64,000 nucleotides of DNA from Archegozetes longisetosus (taxonomy: Eukaryota; Arthropoda; Arachnida; Sarcoptiformes; Trhypochthoniidae): positions 4,558,001 through 4,622,000 of the forward strand of contig JAEMBT020000001.1 of assembly GCA_018873245.2 (NCBI GenBank), in the 5' to 3' direction. The position numbers were made by a program, and so were the translations under genes. The notes beneath the pieces were generated by a model. The model was not told where the DNA came from, made no database searches, and saw only the letters and a program-made list of their open reading frames with translations. Of this stretch, positions 1 through 11,640 are shown piece after piece (the stretch's first letter is position 1; every line of letters starts with the position of its first letter).

Positions 1-450
1 AAGAAGTGTCTCCAAACACTTTCAATCCAGTCGCCTTTTGACATTTGCTCCTCTCACGAGAAGTACTCCCGATCATTGTACACCAAACGTTCATAGACGG
101 AATACCGCTTGCGTTTGATGATACAATTTTGGCAATAGCGCTACAATGTCCTGAAGATTTCCACCCGTACTGAGTGATTTTGTGAAACTTAATGGAGGAA
201 AGTTGATCCAAAATTAGAGAAAATATTTTATTATCGTGAGTATTTTTTATATCGATCTCTAATTCGTTGAGTCTTTTCTAACAAAATACTTCATTTCGTG
301 ATTAAAATAAGAATCTAAAGGTTGTGCTATAGCTGTGGTTCCTTTAAGTAACTTTTTCCTATTGATTATGAATTTTTCATTATTATATGCAAAGTCAAAT
401 TCTTTATTCAAGTGTGCAGAATATGAATCCAGAAGCAACAAAATATTCAT
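1..450 (-). pseudogene. pogo/Tigger-like DDE transposase remnant, cut by the window edge
   Basis: An open stretch at 259-450 reads like the C-terminal catalytic half of a DDE_1 (pogo/Tigger, CENP-B-like) transposase: a hydrophobic strand ending in LLDSYSAH (an Asp in the position of the second catalytic acid), then a basic stretch and TTAIAQPLDSYFN, the usual 'T..lQPLD...N' block. A second block in another frame at about 150-215 contains LILDQLSS and QYGWKSSGH, which fits the conserved 'QLSS..f...i.YaW..sG' segment that follows in this family. The two blocks are in different frames, with stops between them, so the copy is dead. Its N-terminal half (higher coordinates) is not recognisable. The family assignment is inference from motif order only. 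Confidence 0.55.
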
Positions 451-699
451 TTGCCCATCAGTGCCCTTTTATTTTTTTTAATTTGTAAAGTTTTGAAATA
501 AAAAATATCAAGAGTGCTAAATAAGTTTTTAGTACTTTAGTTCTCTATGAATTTTGCTGTAGTATTCATACTCATTCTTTGCCATATTGCGGACAACTCG
601 GAGTATATCAGCAGCTGAATTATTGGTCAACAAACATTTTAAGACATGTAATCTTTAATTTCTTTAGTCTCAAACTTAAAGTCGAAACTCAACGTATCT

Positions 700-3690
700 A
701 AGGTTTATGGGATATTTTCTTAAACTCGTACTTTGTCTATTTAATAAAAATTAAAGACTACTTGCGAGGACTTTTGTTGGTTTCTATACGAAACGATAAG
801 AAATAGTTAAAAATCAGTAAATAAGAAAATTGTTCATAATCAATAGATTTCATCAGAACCTTGATAATAAAATTTATCTCAAATTGGGACTTATAAAAGT
901 TTAAGAACATTCAAGAACATTCTCACAATAAGCTATGGTAAGAATAATACTGCTAAAATAATTGGACACCATTAGCTACGTTTATATGGTGCTCTTAGGG
1001 AGTGCAGGGAGTTTAGAGGGGTTTAAGTAATGCGTCTAAAGATATACATGAGCCCTCCTTTAAATCCTATACTTTCTAAAGGTATCTCACGAACTTGATT
1101 ACTGGTCGGCACAATGAATATAATATCATCGGCATTCAATTGAGAATGTAAATAGCAAGGAACCACTTAATTTTTTCAAACAGTAAAGTTTCGAAACTCT
1201 GTTTTAAAGCATAATAGGAAAATAAATTCACTTTACTCTTATTAACCTATGAAGAGAAATTAATTTTAAATCTTTATCAAGTAACCAATTAATAGATAAT
1301 AATATTAATAGTAATAACAAATATGAAATTATCCATAAGAATACTATATTATAATGGTATAAGAACAGCAGAGTGTAAAAATCTATCCACTATACACTTG
1401 TAAAAATCTTTCTGATAGTATTTTTATTCTTACAAAACATGAAATAGATATAAATTGAAAATTCAGGAAGTTAATTATTTTTTAAGAAACAAACTTAATT
1501 TATCGTCTATATTTTAAAGTAAATTTTCATAAGAAGACATTTCACAAATGAATGAAGGTAGAGCATTTAAGATTTCGTTTTTATATTAAATACATATGTT
1601 TGACTACCGCTAAATCTGTTAGCTTATTGAAAATTCATTAAAATTCACTGGTTTACTATGTATATGGAAAAAGTTGAACTCAAAAGATTGAGGGCTAGTT
1701 TTATGTTACATTTTTATTTTCATTCAATTTTCATCCAATTAATATTTGAGAATATTTTTAAGATCTGGCTCATATTTTATATATTGTAAAAATGAAATCT
1801 TTTCCTATGGTAAAAATGTAAAAAGTTCCGAAACTTTACTCTCAGATAGTTTACATTTCGAACATTGCAGTGCAATCAAATAACAATAATTAATACAGCA
1901 TCAGAGTTGACAGAGTAGTATTCAATGAATGAATATTAAAAATTGTCTTATAACAACAATGAACAACAAACTAAATAATAATGAGAAAGCCTTTAGTTAT
2001 ATTTATTTAAATAATAAATAAAGTAATTATTCATGTTAAATGACAAAATAAATAATGCTTTTAATAAAAAACAGAAAATTGATTTAATACAGAAAACCTT
2101 ACAGACAAATATTTCAATGCCTTTGCAAAAGTTGAATGAGAACTACTGTAAAAGAAACTGCAGCTCCAATAAAGCTAACAACTATTGATCGTTTGATAGG
2201 TATGAAACCGAGTGCATCAGGTATAACATCAGAGCTCTGTTTCATTGATTCAAATACCAATGACTTGATTTGTATTATTCTGAACGAGACATCGTTATCA
2301 CTCAATTTCAAATTCAGTTTCGAAATTATTTCTAAATAATTAATACCATCTTTGAAAAAACTGACTATCATTACAAGTACCAAATTCATTGATAGGATAA
2401 TCGAATGTTCAAACCCATATTTTATCAGAATAGTTAAATTGTAGTCATAATGATCTTTACTAAATTCAGATATACGCAAAACTGTACTAATGAATGATTC
2501 AGTGAAAGATATGAATGGGATATGTCCAAAAATCTTATTACATTCTTGTTTAAGTATTGCTATGTTTGTAAATGATTCACAATAATATCGGATTTGATCC
2601 ATGTTTAGATATACTGTATATTTCATTTTATCATTTAATTGTGTTTCGATTTTGTAAATTTTATAGAAGGTTAAGGTATAGATCATTAGACTTGATGTTA
2701 ACCAACCAAATGATATTAAATGATAGTTTAGTTGTTTAAATATCAAATAAGTTCCATCACTGAAAGAAGTGATGAGATGTTTATCGATAACTATAAACGT
2801 TGTGGTATTTGTTAGTATAATAATAGCCCAAATACATACTAATATTAATGAAAGCTTATCAAACTTCGATTTTTCACTTTGTGGCTTCAATTTTAAGTTC
2901 AATTTGTTATCGATTTTTATAAATTGATTCCATTTGTATATAGTCACCAAATATGAAATGGATATTAGAATAGATTTAAGAAATAACGAAATAGGCAACA
3001 ACTGAATTGTGCTTTGTTTGATTCCATGAAATATTCGAATACAAGTATGAAATTGAAATATAATTATTATAAGACGTATTATTCGGAGTATTATTTTGAT
3101 TTTGAGGCTTTTGCTGTCATCGAAATCGATTAATCCGTGAAATACTAACACAATTTTGAGAAACTTAAACATTTTGCGTTACATTTGTTTGAAAGTAACA
3201 CTCATTCAAACGCTTCAGAAAATGACTTCATTTCCATTGCTTTATTGCTTTAATAATTGCTTTATTTAAATGCATTAAAAATATGAATCCCTGAGTGCCA
3301 TTCCATAAAAACAATGTATAATTAACAAATATTGATTCTGTCTTTTTGATAAACATTGACTTTTTGTTGTTCTCTTGTCTAAATATTTAATCAATAAGAA
3401 CCGAATAAGTGACGACATGTGCAGTTTTGTCGAAAAGTTGTGTGTTAGAAAAACATTAATTGAATAAGCTCTTTCAAAGCTTCGTTCAATTTAAACCACA
3501 AAAATGATTTATTTAAGGATATTATCAATGAAATTATTGATTAGAAAAGTTTAAGATTACTCTAAATATGACTTAGAATTGAATTATTTGACTTAAGTCA
3601 AGTAAATTAACATGTTTCACTAAAGTTTTATAAACACATTAAATGCGTATAGATAGAAATATAATATTGTAAGACTTCTATGAGTTAAAC
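700..3690. repeat. Segmental duplication, copy A (partner 21870-24810)
   Basis: This block is collinear with 21870-24810 in the same orientation. The outer parts match at perhaps 80% by eye with small indels. The core (about 1860-3360, spanning receptor A and its near flanks) is almost identical to 22985-24530. Example anchors are the shared text around 1135 and 22275 (cacaatgaatataatatcat) and around 1860 and 22990 (cgaacattgcagtgcaatca). The stretch from 700 to 2100 holds no gene that I can see; it is AT-rich receptor 3'-flank. Confidence 0.85.
2114..3172 (-). CDS. Gustatory-receptor-like 7TM protein, copy A
   Basis: Single-exon gene of 352 residues. About seven hydrophobic segments are visible (near residues 27-48, 60-80, 107-130, 147-170, 246-275 and 328-350, plus a weaker one near the N-terminus). 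The C-terminus ends in a small-residue helix followed by SFTVVLIQLL, which resembles the insect/mite gustatory receptor signature TYhhhhhQF at the same place, though Thr-Tyr and the final Phe are not kept. The role would be a ligand-gated channel or receptor in the plasma membrane of chemosensory cells; this is inferred from family. The length is a little short for the family (usually about 350-450). Copies B (23258-24316) and C (29244-30293) are close paralogues. The start was chosen as the first ATG, preceded by an in-frame-poor AT-rich leader. Confidence 0.75.
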   Translation of the reverse strand: MFKFLKIVLVFHGLIDFDDSKSLKIKIILRIIRLIIIIFQFHTCIRIFHGIKQSTIQLLPISLFLKSILISISYLVTIYKWNQFIKIDNKLNLKLKPQSEKSKFDKLSLILVCIWAIIILTNTTTFIVIDKHLITSFSDGTYLIFKQLNYHLISFGWLTSSLMIYTLTFYKIYKIETQLNDKMKYTVYLNMDQIRYYCESFTNIAILKQECNKIFGHIPFISFTESFISTVLRISEFSKDHYDYNLTILIKYGFEHSIILSMNLVLVMIVSFFKDGINYLEIISKLNLKLSDNDVSFRIIQIKSLVFESMKQSSDVIPDALGFIPIKRSIVVSFIGAAVSFTVVLIQLLQRH

Positions 3691-5484
3691 ACATTTGGGA
3701 CCAGTAAATCCTATCTAACTTATAGATGTGTTACAAGATAGTTCGTTTCTTTATGATATGTGTTATTAGAATCGAGATTCAATATCTTTATAAATGAATG
3801 CTAAAAAATTGGGAGGAAGAAAAAGTAATATAAAGCAAATGACTAAGGATAAATCGAGGAGCGGAGACGTAATTTTTTCCTTTTAAAATTTAACTAATAA
3901 AATTATTTTTAATTTTAAATTGTTTTTTCAGTAATTAAAGGTTAATTACTAATTTAATAAATATATATAAGTTCTAGATAGCTAAAGAGTTGATTGCATG
4001 GATCTCCAGCATAACGGAAGTAGATTCCTATAGTATTTAACCTCTTGATCACATAATTCATTATTGTGTAGCGTTGTTCATACTTTGACGTGCTTTTACC
4101 AAACAGTGTTTTCACTCAATTTACGGCCCATTTAAGGGCTAAATACGGCGATTCTTCACTGGAGGCAATCCCAGAGAAAACGGAAGTTGTCCATAAAACT
4201 GTCTAAAATATTCAACATTTGCGTCATGAACGCAGCAATTAAAATGTTAGATCTCGAGCTCGAGATTGAAGATTACTTACTTGAACTCGATGACAATTTT
4301 ATTGCTGCCTCTTGTAAACAAACAAGATGATGATGATCCAAACTATGAACCTAGTGATAAACGACCAAAACTTTAGAACAAGTCATCTATAGATCTTCAG
4401 GTTGCGTCCTAGTTTGGGATCAAGAACAATGGCGTTTAAGTCTTGAATATATTTTGTCTTTACAATAGTAGTGAGAAGAGCTGGAACTTAAAGTTAACTT
4501 TTCTTTTGTCAATCATCTCTTACAGTGAAGGCTAGAGCACAGTATTGCATTTCATTATCGTCTCTTATCTTAAGGTTTGAATCCTAAGATTAGGATATCG
4601 AAAATCCTAATATAAAGTATTTCACTAAAAATATTTAGCAGATCCTAAACTTAGGATAAAGTTAGGATAGATTTTAGAACAATGGCCGTCAAAACATTAT
4701 TTTTCTCATCTAAACTTCAAGTTATATGAATTACATTATTAATTCAACACAAATCTATTATTAAACAATTAGTTCAAAGAGATTTTGGTTAAAGTTAGAT
4801 TAATTATAAGCAAATTGATTTACTATACAATTTATTAGAAATTTAATTCATCGACTTAAATAATCGGAATAAACTGATTTGAGATCGATTTCTCTCTATT
4901 TAAACGGAGTTTCACCGATCAAACTAACACAAAATTCTCGCTTGAAATTTCAACATAAACTCAATTCCGATAACGAAGAAATCAAAGTGTTGCTCGAACC
5001 ATATAAAGAGAGAAAAATATTATCAAATAAAATTTTTGTAAAATAAAAAAATAAAGCATTTTATTTAAACCTAAAAATGTGTATTTAGTTCTTCAGTAGC
5101 GTAACAAAATATTGACAAATCATATGCGTGGGAATAGATAACAAATAATCTCAATTCTGCCAGTAAGAATGGTTTTATTCGAACAGTTTGTGATATAAAA
5201 TTAAATACATTTCTTATAAATCAGAGATTAAAGGAGAAACTGCCTAAATAGCAAATCGTCAAAGGGCGACCAGTGGCGGACCCCCGATTGAGCAAAGGCT
5301 TAAAATGAGATCGAAAGTCAATTTTGCTTTGTGAAACAGAAAAATCCTAAGATTTGTCCTAAGAGGGATTCATCATAAGATTTGTTTGGAGATACGCCCT
5401 GTAGATTTCTTATTTTTGACCCCTTAGGAAATCGTATGGTCGAAACATGTGTTGATTACGCGTGTAATCAAAGGATTTCATCTG
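3691..5484. other. Intergenic stretch, no supported gene
   Basis: No long open frame. About 4090-4200 has a short protein-like frame (plus strand) broken by stops on both sides, and 4290-4376 ends in an acidic then basic run (QDDDDPNYEPSDKRP) before a stop; neither can be assigned. At 4575-4680 and 5340-5385 there are several TCCTAA / TTAGGAT words in both orientations. Confidence 0.4.
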
Positions 5485-5701
5485 TTTTTCGTGATGATAG
5501 TTATGTGAAATTTTGCAAGGGATTTCTCGATAATTACTGATATCTATCATTAAAAATTGCAAAATGAAAATGTAATAAATATAGAGTTTTGAAACGTTAA
5601 AAGTAGAAAGTAATTAATAGGATGAATGAGTATTTCAATTGAGTGAATTGTTATTTGACTTTCTAATTTTTCATCGAGAAAAATTATCAACAAAGATCAA
5701 A

Positions 5702-6679
5702 ATGAGGTTTATTTTATTAATACTATTTGCATATGTAAGATCAATTTGTTGTGAATGTCCAAAACCAGAATTTTTGAATCCATGTAAATGTGTTGATGAG
5801 CAAATAACATGTGGTAGTAATGAATATTATAACTTAAATCATTTATTCGAGTATTTAAGCGATAAGTTAAAGGACGAGAAGAAACACTTTAAACTACTTC
5901 ACTTGAATAATACGGCTATAACTGAACTGAGAGAAAACACCTTTTATGACTTGACATTTGATGAGATAAATATTGACAGCGCGGCAAAACTGTCTAAAAT
6001 TCATACAAACGCATTCACAACAACTAATTTGGTAACAAAAAGATTCATAGCACGTGACACTCCGTTAACTAGTTCTGCGCCTGACTTCGATATTTTTTAT
6101 TTGCTAAGTTCAATGGTTAATTTAGAATCCATAATACTCGGTAGTACAGAAATCACAGAAATCCCTTCGTATGCATTTAAACCATTAAATGGATATCAAA
6201 ATAAATTAATAAATCTATATTTTCATCGTGGTACACTGAAAAAGATTGGAAATTATGCTTTTTATAATTTAAATTCGTTGAAAATTTTAGCTTTCTATTT
6301 AGACAAAATAGATTTTATTCCTTCGAATGCTTTTAATATGAAAAAATCATCAGATGCTCGTTTAAGTCTCTATATAGCCGGTCAACAATTGAATGGTTCG
6401 AGTTTCGAATTGAACGCATTTACTAACATTCAAAGACCAACTCAACTTATGTTACATGAAAATCCAAAAATTAATTATTTGGAAGAAAATGTATTCTTGC
6501 CATTTATGAATGCGAACATTAAGAATACAATAGATTTTTCTGACAATGAATTGGACTGCGATGATTGTCGCTCATATTGGCTCAGAAAGAAAAGCGATTA
6601 TCTCAGTAGAATTAAATTCTTGCAATGCAGTAATCGTAAACAATTTCTTGATATAAGTAACTTTGCTAATTGTGATTAA
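5702..6679 (+). CDS. Secreted leucine-rich-repeat protein, tandem copy 1
   Basis: 325 residues. I start at ATG 5702 because the open frame upstream of it has only a non-ATG start, and because this ATG begins a clear signal peptide (residues 1-17, hydrophobic FILLILFAYV) that aligns with the paralogue's start. An LRR N-cap follows with Cys19, Cys28, Cys30 and Cys37 (NPCKC...ITC). Irregular LRRs follow, with repeated 'IPSYAFKPL', 'IPSNAF' and 'ENTFYDL' cores. A C-cap has LDCDDCRSYWLRKK and two later cysteines. This matches the arthropod LRR family often annotated as oplophorus-luciferin 2-monooxygenase non-catalytic subunit-like; no catalytic role follows from that name. An extracellular binding protein is the safe reading. 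Single exon. Confidence 0.8.
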   Translation: MRFILLILFAYVRSICCECPKPEFLNPCKCVDEQITCGSNEYYNLNHLFEYLSDKLKDEKKHFKLLHLNNTAITELRENTFYDLTFDEINIDSAAKLSKIHTNAFTTTNLVTKRFIARDTPLTSSAPDFDIFYLLSSMVNLESIILGSTEITEIPSYAFKPLNGYQNKLINLYFHRGTLKKIGNYAFYNLNSLKILAFYLDKIDFIPSNAFNMKKSSDARLSLYIAGQQLNGSSFELNAFTNIQRPTQLMLHENPKINYLEENVFLPFMNANIKNTIDFSDNELDCDDCRSYWLRKKSDYLSRIKFLQCSNRKQFLDISNFANCD

Positions 6680-7589
6680 ATTATTTAATTTCGTTAAACG
6701 AAGTAAAATCAATAATAAGATGTAGTTTCCGAATTTTATTTTATGAACTAATTTGAATCAAATTTTGAATTCTATTTTTTATGTCTTTAATTGCGGTTTA
6801 TTTCTCACATAAAATACTAAATAGAAGTAAGTGTTTCCGACTTATTTCTTGAGATATTGATGGAAGACCTGCTATTCACTTAGAAAGGAAAGATCTAAGA
6901 CTCACTCCCGTTATAGTTACTGAATTAGATTTGTCGAATAAAAGTTATATGTTCGATTTCAAACTGAGTTATACTTTTGAATGTACAGGCATGCACGAGA
7001 CATATCTGCAATCACTGGACTTGTCATCTTTAGTCTAACCAATTTTTCTTCTCAAACGAATGTGGTGCCAATTCGTAATTCTAAGAATACGAAAGTATAA
7101 AAATAGAACTGAGAATGGTTAGACTCTAACACTTTTGTATCAACCATGCTTTCAAATCTGATTTCAAAGCTCACGATCTTGTATTTAATCCTTCAGGACA
7201 CGATTTGATCGAAAGATGTGTTGGCCTTATATTCAGTCGATGACTTTAGACTATCAATTTAGTATATTAGATCATGAATTACATAATTTAGATTAAAATA
7301 GATTAAGAGTTGACAGAGAGAAGTTTTGACTACGAAACTAGTGGGAACTGTCGCTATTCAGATATACTAATAAATTTATATAATTTTAGTATTTAATTCT
7401 ATCAATAGATAACTGTATTTTTGAATTAATCAAGAAGTTTAGTATTTTGTATATTTGGGTTGTTGAAAATCTTAAAGTTAGAAATTTTATCTGTTTAACT
7501 GAAAGATCTTTTTAAACTCAATGAGAACAAAGTTCAATTCTACAGAGAAAATTATAAAAAATTTGCACAATGCAAAAACTTCAATATAG
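6680..7589. other. Spacer between the LRR genes
   Basis: Positions 6680-6775 are the 3' flank shared with copy 2 (9190-9275). The rest (6780-7590) shows no open frame or repeat that I recognise. Confidence 0.4.
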
Positions 7590-9275
7590 TATACGTCACT
7601 AGTTAATGATAACTATGTGAATTTTTGCAAAACTTGTCAATAATTACTGATATGTATCGTTAAAAATTACAATATAGACTGTTTTATATAACAAATGTAG
7701 GAATTTCGAAAGTAGAGAGAAATTAATAGGATAAACGAGTATTGCATGTATTAGCATGAGTGTAACTCAATACTTTGCACTGTAAGACATACTCAATTCT
7801 ATCTATTCATTAGTTTAAATATTAAGTTCAAATATGAACATCCCGTTAAGACATGCTTTTGCTATAAATACTAAAGCTCTTTACAATTGAAGAACTATTT
7901 AAGTAACTCCTTTCGAAGAATGCGTGGGTTTTATACGTGTTTGTTGTAAGGTATTACTAATAAAGAAATATATATTAAATATTTTGAGTGGTGCCTATCA
8001 TTGCTAGTGTATATCAATCATACTATGCAAATACGGCTAAACATCTCAATCATTAGTGAACTACTGCATACTTTCTATCCATCGATAGCGCTATCAAAGA
8101 GTAGTAAGTTCAACAAAACAGTTTACAACAATATATAGTTCAATTGAGTATAAAATATTTGTTTTTCTAATTGTTCATTCTAAAAATCAATAGAAATCAA
8201 GATGAAGTTCATTTTCTTAATACTATTTGCATTTGTAAGACCAATTTGTTGTGAATGTCCAATACCAGAATTATTGAATCCATGTAAATGTGTTGATGAG
8301 CAAATAACATGTGGTGGTAATGAATATTATAACTTAAATCATTTATTCGAGTATTTAAGCGATAAGTTAAAAGACGAGAAGAAACATTTCAAAGTTCTTC
8401 ATTTGAATAATACGGCTATAACTGAACTGAAAGAAAACACCTTCTATGACTTGACATTTAATGAGATAAATATTCATGAAGCAACGAAGTTGTCTAAAAT
8501 TCATACAAATGCATTTACAACAACTAATTTGGTAACAAAGCAATTCATAACATATGAAACTCCGTTAATTAGTTCTTCGCCTGACTACGATATTTTCCGT
8601 CTATTGAGTAAAATGGTTAACATTGAGCATATAGAACTCTCTGGAACAAAGATCACTGAAATCCCTTCGTATGCGTTTAAACCAATAAATGGATATCAAA
8701 ATAAATTAAAAAGTTTAAACTTTTATCATGACCCGCTGAAAAAAATTGAAAATTATGCTTTTTATAATTTAAATTCGTTGGAGGTTTTGAATATCTCTAA
8801 TGGAGGAATAGATTTTATTCCTTCGAATGCCTTTAATTTCAAACATTCATTTGGATCTCATTTAAATCTGATTATATCTAATCAAGCATTGAATAGTTCG
8901 AGTTTTGAATTAAATGCTTTCACTAATATTCAAAGACCGACTACGCTTTTGTTAAATGGAAATTCAGAAATAAAATATTTGGATGAGAAAATATTCTTAC
9001 CATTTTTGAATTCGAACTCTAATAATACAATAGATATTCATTACTCCACTTTGGACTGCAATGATTGTGGCTCATATTGGCTCAGGAAGAAAAGCGATTA
9101 TCTCAAGAGAATTGTAAATTTGGAGTGCAGTAATCGTAAACCATTTATTGATGTGATTAACTTTGTTAAGTGCGATACAATTTTTTAATTTTGTTGGATG
9201 AAGCAAAATCAATAATAAAACTTAATTTCCGAAGTTTATTCCATGAAATAATTTGAATCAAATTTTGAATTTAAC
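7590..9275 (+). repeat. Second unit of the LRR tandem duplication
   Basis: Leader, coding region and 3' flank at 7590-9275 repeat 5485-6775 in the same order. The leader match (for example taattactgatatntatc at about 5533 and 7631) runs up to 'gagtat' near 7742 and resumes at 'ttcaattgagt' near 8140. About 395 bp at 7745-8140 are therefore present only in this unit, as an insertion or a deletion in unit 1. Confidence 0.75.
8202..9188 (+). CDS. Secreted leucine-rich-repeat protein, tandem copy 2
   Basis: 328 residues, single exon, closely related to the gene at 5702-6679 (most residues identical, with differences concentrated in the middle LRRs). It has a signal peptide at residues 1-17. The N-cap cysteines are in NPCKC and ITC. 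LRR cores include ITEIPSYAFKP and IDFIPSNAFNF. The C-cap begins LDCNDCGSYWLRKK and ends with a Cys-containing FVKCDT tail. The N- and C-caps are conserved in both copies while the central repeats diverge, as expected if the binding surface is the part that varies. The family name in databases (oplophorus-luciferin monooxygenase-like) describes ancestry, not light production. The frame is intact, so both copies look functional. Confidence 0.8.
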   Translation: MKFIFLILFAFVRPICCECPIPELLNPCKCVDEQITCGGNEYYNLNHLFEYLSDKLKDEKKHFKVLHLNNTAITELKENTFYDLTFNEINIHEATKLSKIHTNAFTTTNLVTKQFITYETPLISSSPDYDIFRLLSKMVNIEHIELSGTKITEIPSYAFKPINGYQNKLKSLNFYHDPLKKIENYAFYNLNSLEVLNISNGGIDFIPSNAFNFKHSFGSHLNLIISNQALNSSSFELNAFTNIQRPTTLLLNGNSEIKYLDEKIFLPFLNSNSNNTIDIHYSTLDCNDCGSYWLRKKSDYLKRIVNLECSNRKPFIDVINFVKCDTIF

Positions 9276-10670
9276 GAAATGGCTTAATTTTCATTTTCAA
9301 ATAAGAAAATTGTTAAACTTTCTAACTGAAACCATTTTTTTTCTAAAAATTTAATCAATTCCTGTTCTTCGTTCCTTAAATAACTCATGAAGAGTATCAA
9401 AGTTAGCTCAATTTTCGAGCTTATTTTGTGAAAATTTTAGGTATTTTTCGCTTATAAATTTTGTTTGAATCGACATTTCTAATCGCCATCTGTAAGACTT
9501 GGTATAATCATAATAAAAGCTCAGCAGGCATGAGACAATACAACATTTTTCAGTAGCAACAAAATAAAAGTGTAGATTAAATTGCCATAGGGGTGAACAA
9601 CGATTGCTGATATAGGATGACAATACAAAAATTCAAAGTAAAATAGTGATGTAACTCCTTTCATTAGTCTCATAATATTGCATGGCATTGATGGTCACGT
9701 CCTCTAGAGCTTGGAGTGATACCAGGTTTGAATGCTTTAGGTTCCAATGAATAAATTTCGCTTTTTAGGCCTTGAATCTTGAAGCATAATCTTGTCTTAT
9801 TAACTAAGCGAATTATCAAAAAGTTGGCAACATTTGTTTGAGTCTTGGATTGGCCTCTATTTCTTGAAATAATTCGTTTTGATTTCGAGCCTATAAAATT
9901 ACATTATATAGCGTTTTCGCGGTCGTTCGCGAAATCATTTAAATTTATCCATAACAGATAAACTAGTTAATTTTCCATAATTAAACATCTGGGAAGAGCA
10001 CTTGAAATCATTATCATTAACATTAACTACAAAAAATTAATATTTTTCCAAATTTTCAAACCTATTAATGCGAAACACAGTAATTTCTGTAAAAGAGTTA
10101 CTAAGCTGTAAATGTCAATATCTATAATATATATAGATATTTTTATAGAATTTTATATACTAAATGGAGAGGTCTTCAAATGCTTGCGACTTTAATAACA
10201 ATATTCATATTGACTACATAATTTGATTTTCTTGTGTGAATTACTATAAGTTTCTTTGAATATCAGTTCGTTTGGAGGTCCATTATTGACCATAAAACTA
10301 TTTAGAAGTTTTAACATATAAACTATTTATTTTACAATCTCCAAAAATAAGAAACCTAATTACCAAAATTAAGAACTATATTGATCATAAGCTTGCAACA
10401 ATACAATAAATGATAAACTTTTGTGATTTTATAATAAAGTTATATTTACTTTATTGAATTCAAGTTACTAAAAAAGCAAACAGATTTACTTTCAACAGAA
10501 CATTTGAGATCTTAAGTAAATCGATCAACTTAGTAATGTCACGAATATTTTTATTTCTGAACTAAATTAAAGTTGAATGTAATTATAATATCGATTATAA
10601 TCGTTCATTTTCAAAATTTGAATCTTATCAAAAGGGAAGTTTGTTACTCAATAGTTCATAAACAGTCGAA
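9276..10670. other. Intergenic stretch, no supported gene
   Basis: AT-rich, with short open frames only. A 7-bp perfect stem TTTCGCG...CGCGAAA lies near 9914-9935, and an AT palindrome (atatctataatatatatagatat) near 10120-10143. I see no gene. Confidence 0.4.
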
Positions 10671-11640
10671 ATGGATATAAGTTCAGAACAAGAGGTCGAT
10701 GAGTCTGAAAATAATAATAACGATGTAGTTATTAATGATATAGATTTACCACTTTATAAATATGAAATTATGTATAGACATGATATGAACAACTATTTTG
10801 ATAGTGATATCAAGAAAGAAATCAAAAACTCAAATCCATCGCTATAAGTATTTGGCTTTTGATTAATATTCTGAAATCGTTAATCACCTTAACCAATTTG
10901 GAGAACGGAAGAGTCCCTAAATATTACTTTGATTCAGTCCAACATGTTGGAGGTTTAGCTGAATTCAATTGTTTGATAGCGTTTGTGACTCTTATTTTCA
11001 CATTTTTTGTTATGAGACTTTTCAATAGTAAAGAAGAGATTGACTTTCGATGGCTTGGAATCATCAAAGTTTTAAAAGGATTACAAAATGAGAGTACAAT
11101 CGGTATGTATGATAAAAAAATCTTTAAAAAAACTTGCTAAAAGAATAAAAATCATTTTCAACCTTACTCAACTACAAGTGCGAATTCTTGTAGCTTTTAT
11201 CTTTTTGGCAACAATCGCAATTTCAGTAAATTCTTATGAATGGAAGAACATAATAACTTATGGAATATTAAGTTTTATTTTTATTTTTGGAATTGGAATG
11301 GCGGCTGTAATAATAATTTCTCATAGCTTTTTTCTATTACTTCATTATTTACTATTATTGTAAATTCAGGTTTAAATCGTTTAATTACAAACTAATGAAT
11401 GGAAGTAAAGATAGAGTATTGTTCAACACTAGAGTTCAACACATTGGAATTAGTTGAAGAGCTTAATAATATCTGTAATAATATTTTGCTTCACAATAAA
11501 TTCTGGTCTAAATATTTATTTATAATGACTTATACTCTGATTCCCTTAAATCTAATGGTTGTACAACAAATGTTCTTTGAAGATATATCTTTGATAGTTT
11601 TTCATACTGGGGTCTCAGTATATATTGTGTGATCATTGTT
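10671..11640 (+). pseudogene. Broken multi-pass membrane protein, chemoreceptor-like
   Basis: The frame starts with ATG 10671 (acidic, Asn-rich N-terminus MDISSEQEVDESENNNN) and stops at 10847. It continues in a second frame (to about 11130), a third (11088-11360) and a fourth (11399-11632). Joined in order these pieces give a plausible receptor: hydrophobic helices around FNCLIAFVTLIFTFFV, VRILVAFIFLATIA and ILSFIFIFGIGMAA; a loop with KFRFKSFNYKL; then a helical stretch with LVEELNNICNNILLHNKF, reminiscent of the loop ahead of the last helices in gustatory receptors. No C-terminal TYhhhhhQF-like end was found. One frame change lies at two A7 runs (11114-11120, 11126-11132), so sequencing error may explain part of the damage, but at least two more changes are needed. 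The receptor assignment is tentative. Confidence 0.45.

Noticed and set aside
2136-2339. 67-codon plus-strand frame conserved in all three receptor copies (also 23280-23483 and 29257-29460)
   Set aside because: It is antisense to the conserved receptor C-terminus; its conservation follows from the receptor.
4090-4380. Short protein-like frames (for example ending in an acidic DDDDPNYEPSD stretch)
   Set aside because: Broken by stops, too short, and no family recognised; could be chance or an old gene scrap.
9408-9623. 71-codon minus-strand frame
   Set aside because: No domain, composition like surrounding non-coding DNA, no support from neighbours.
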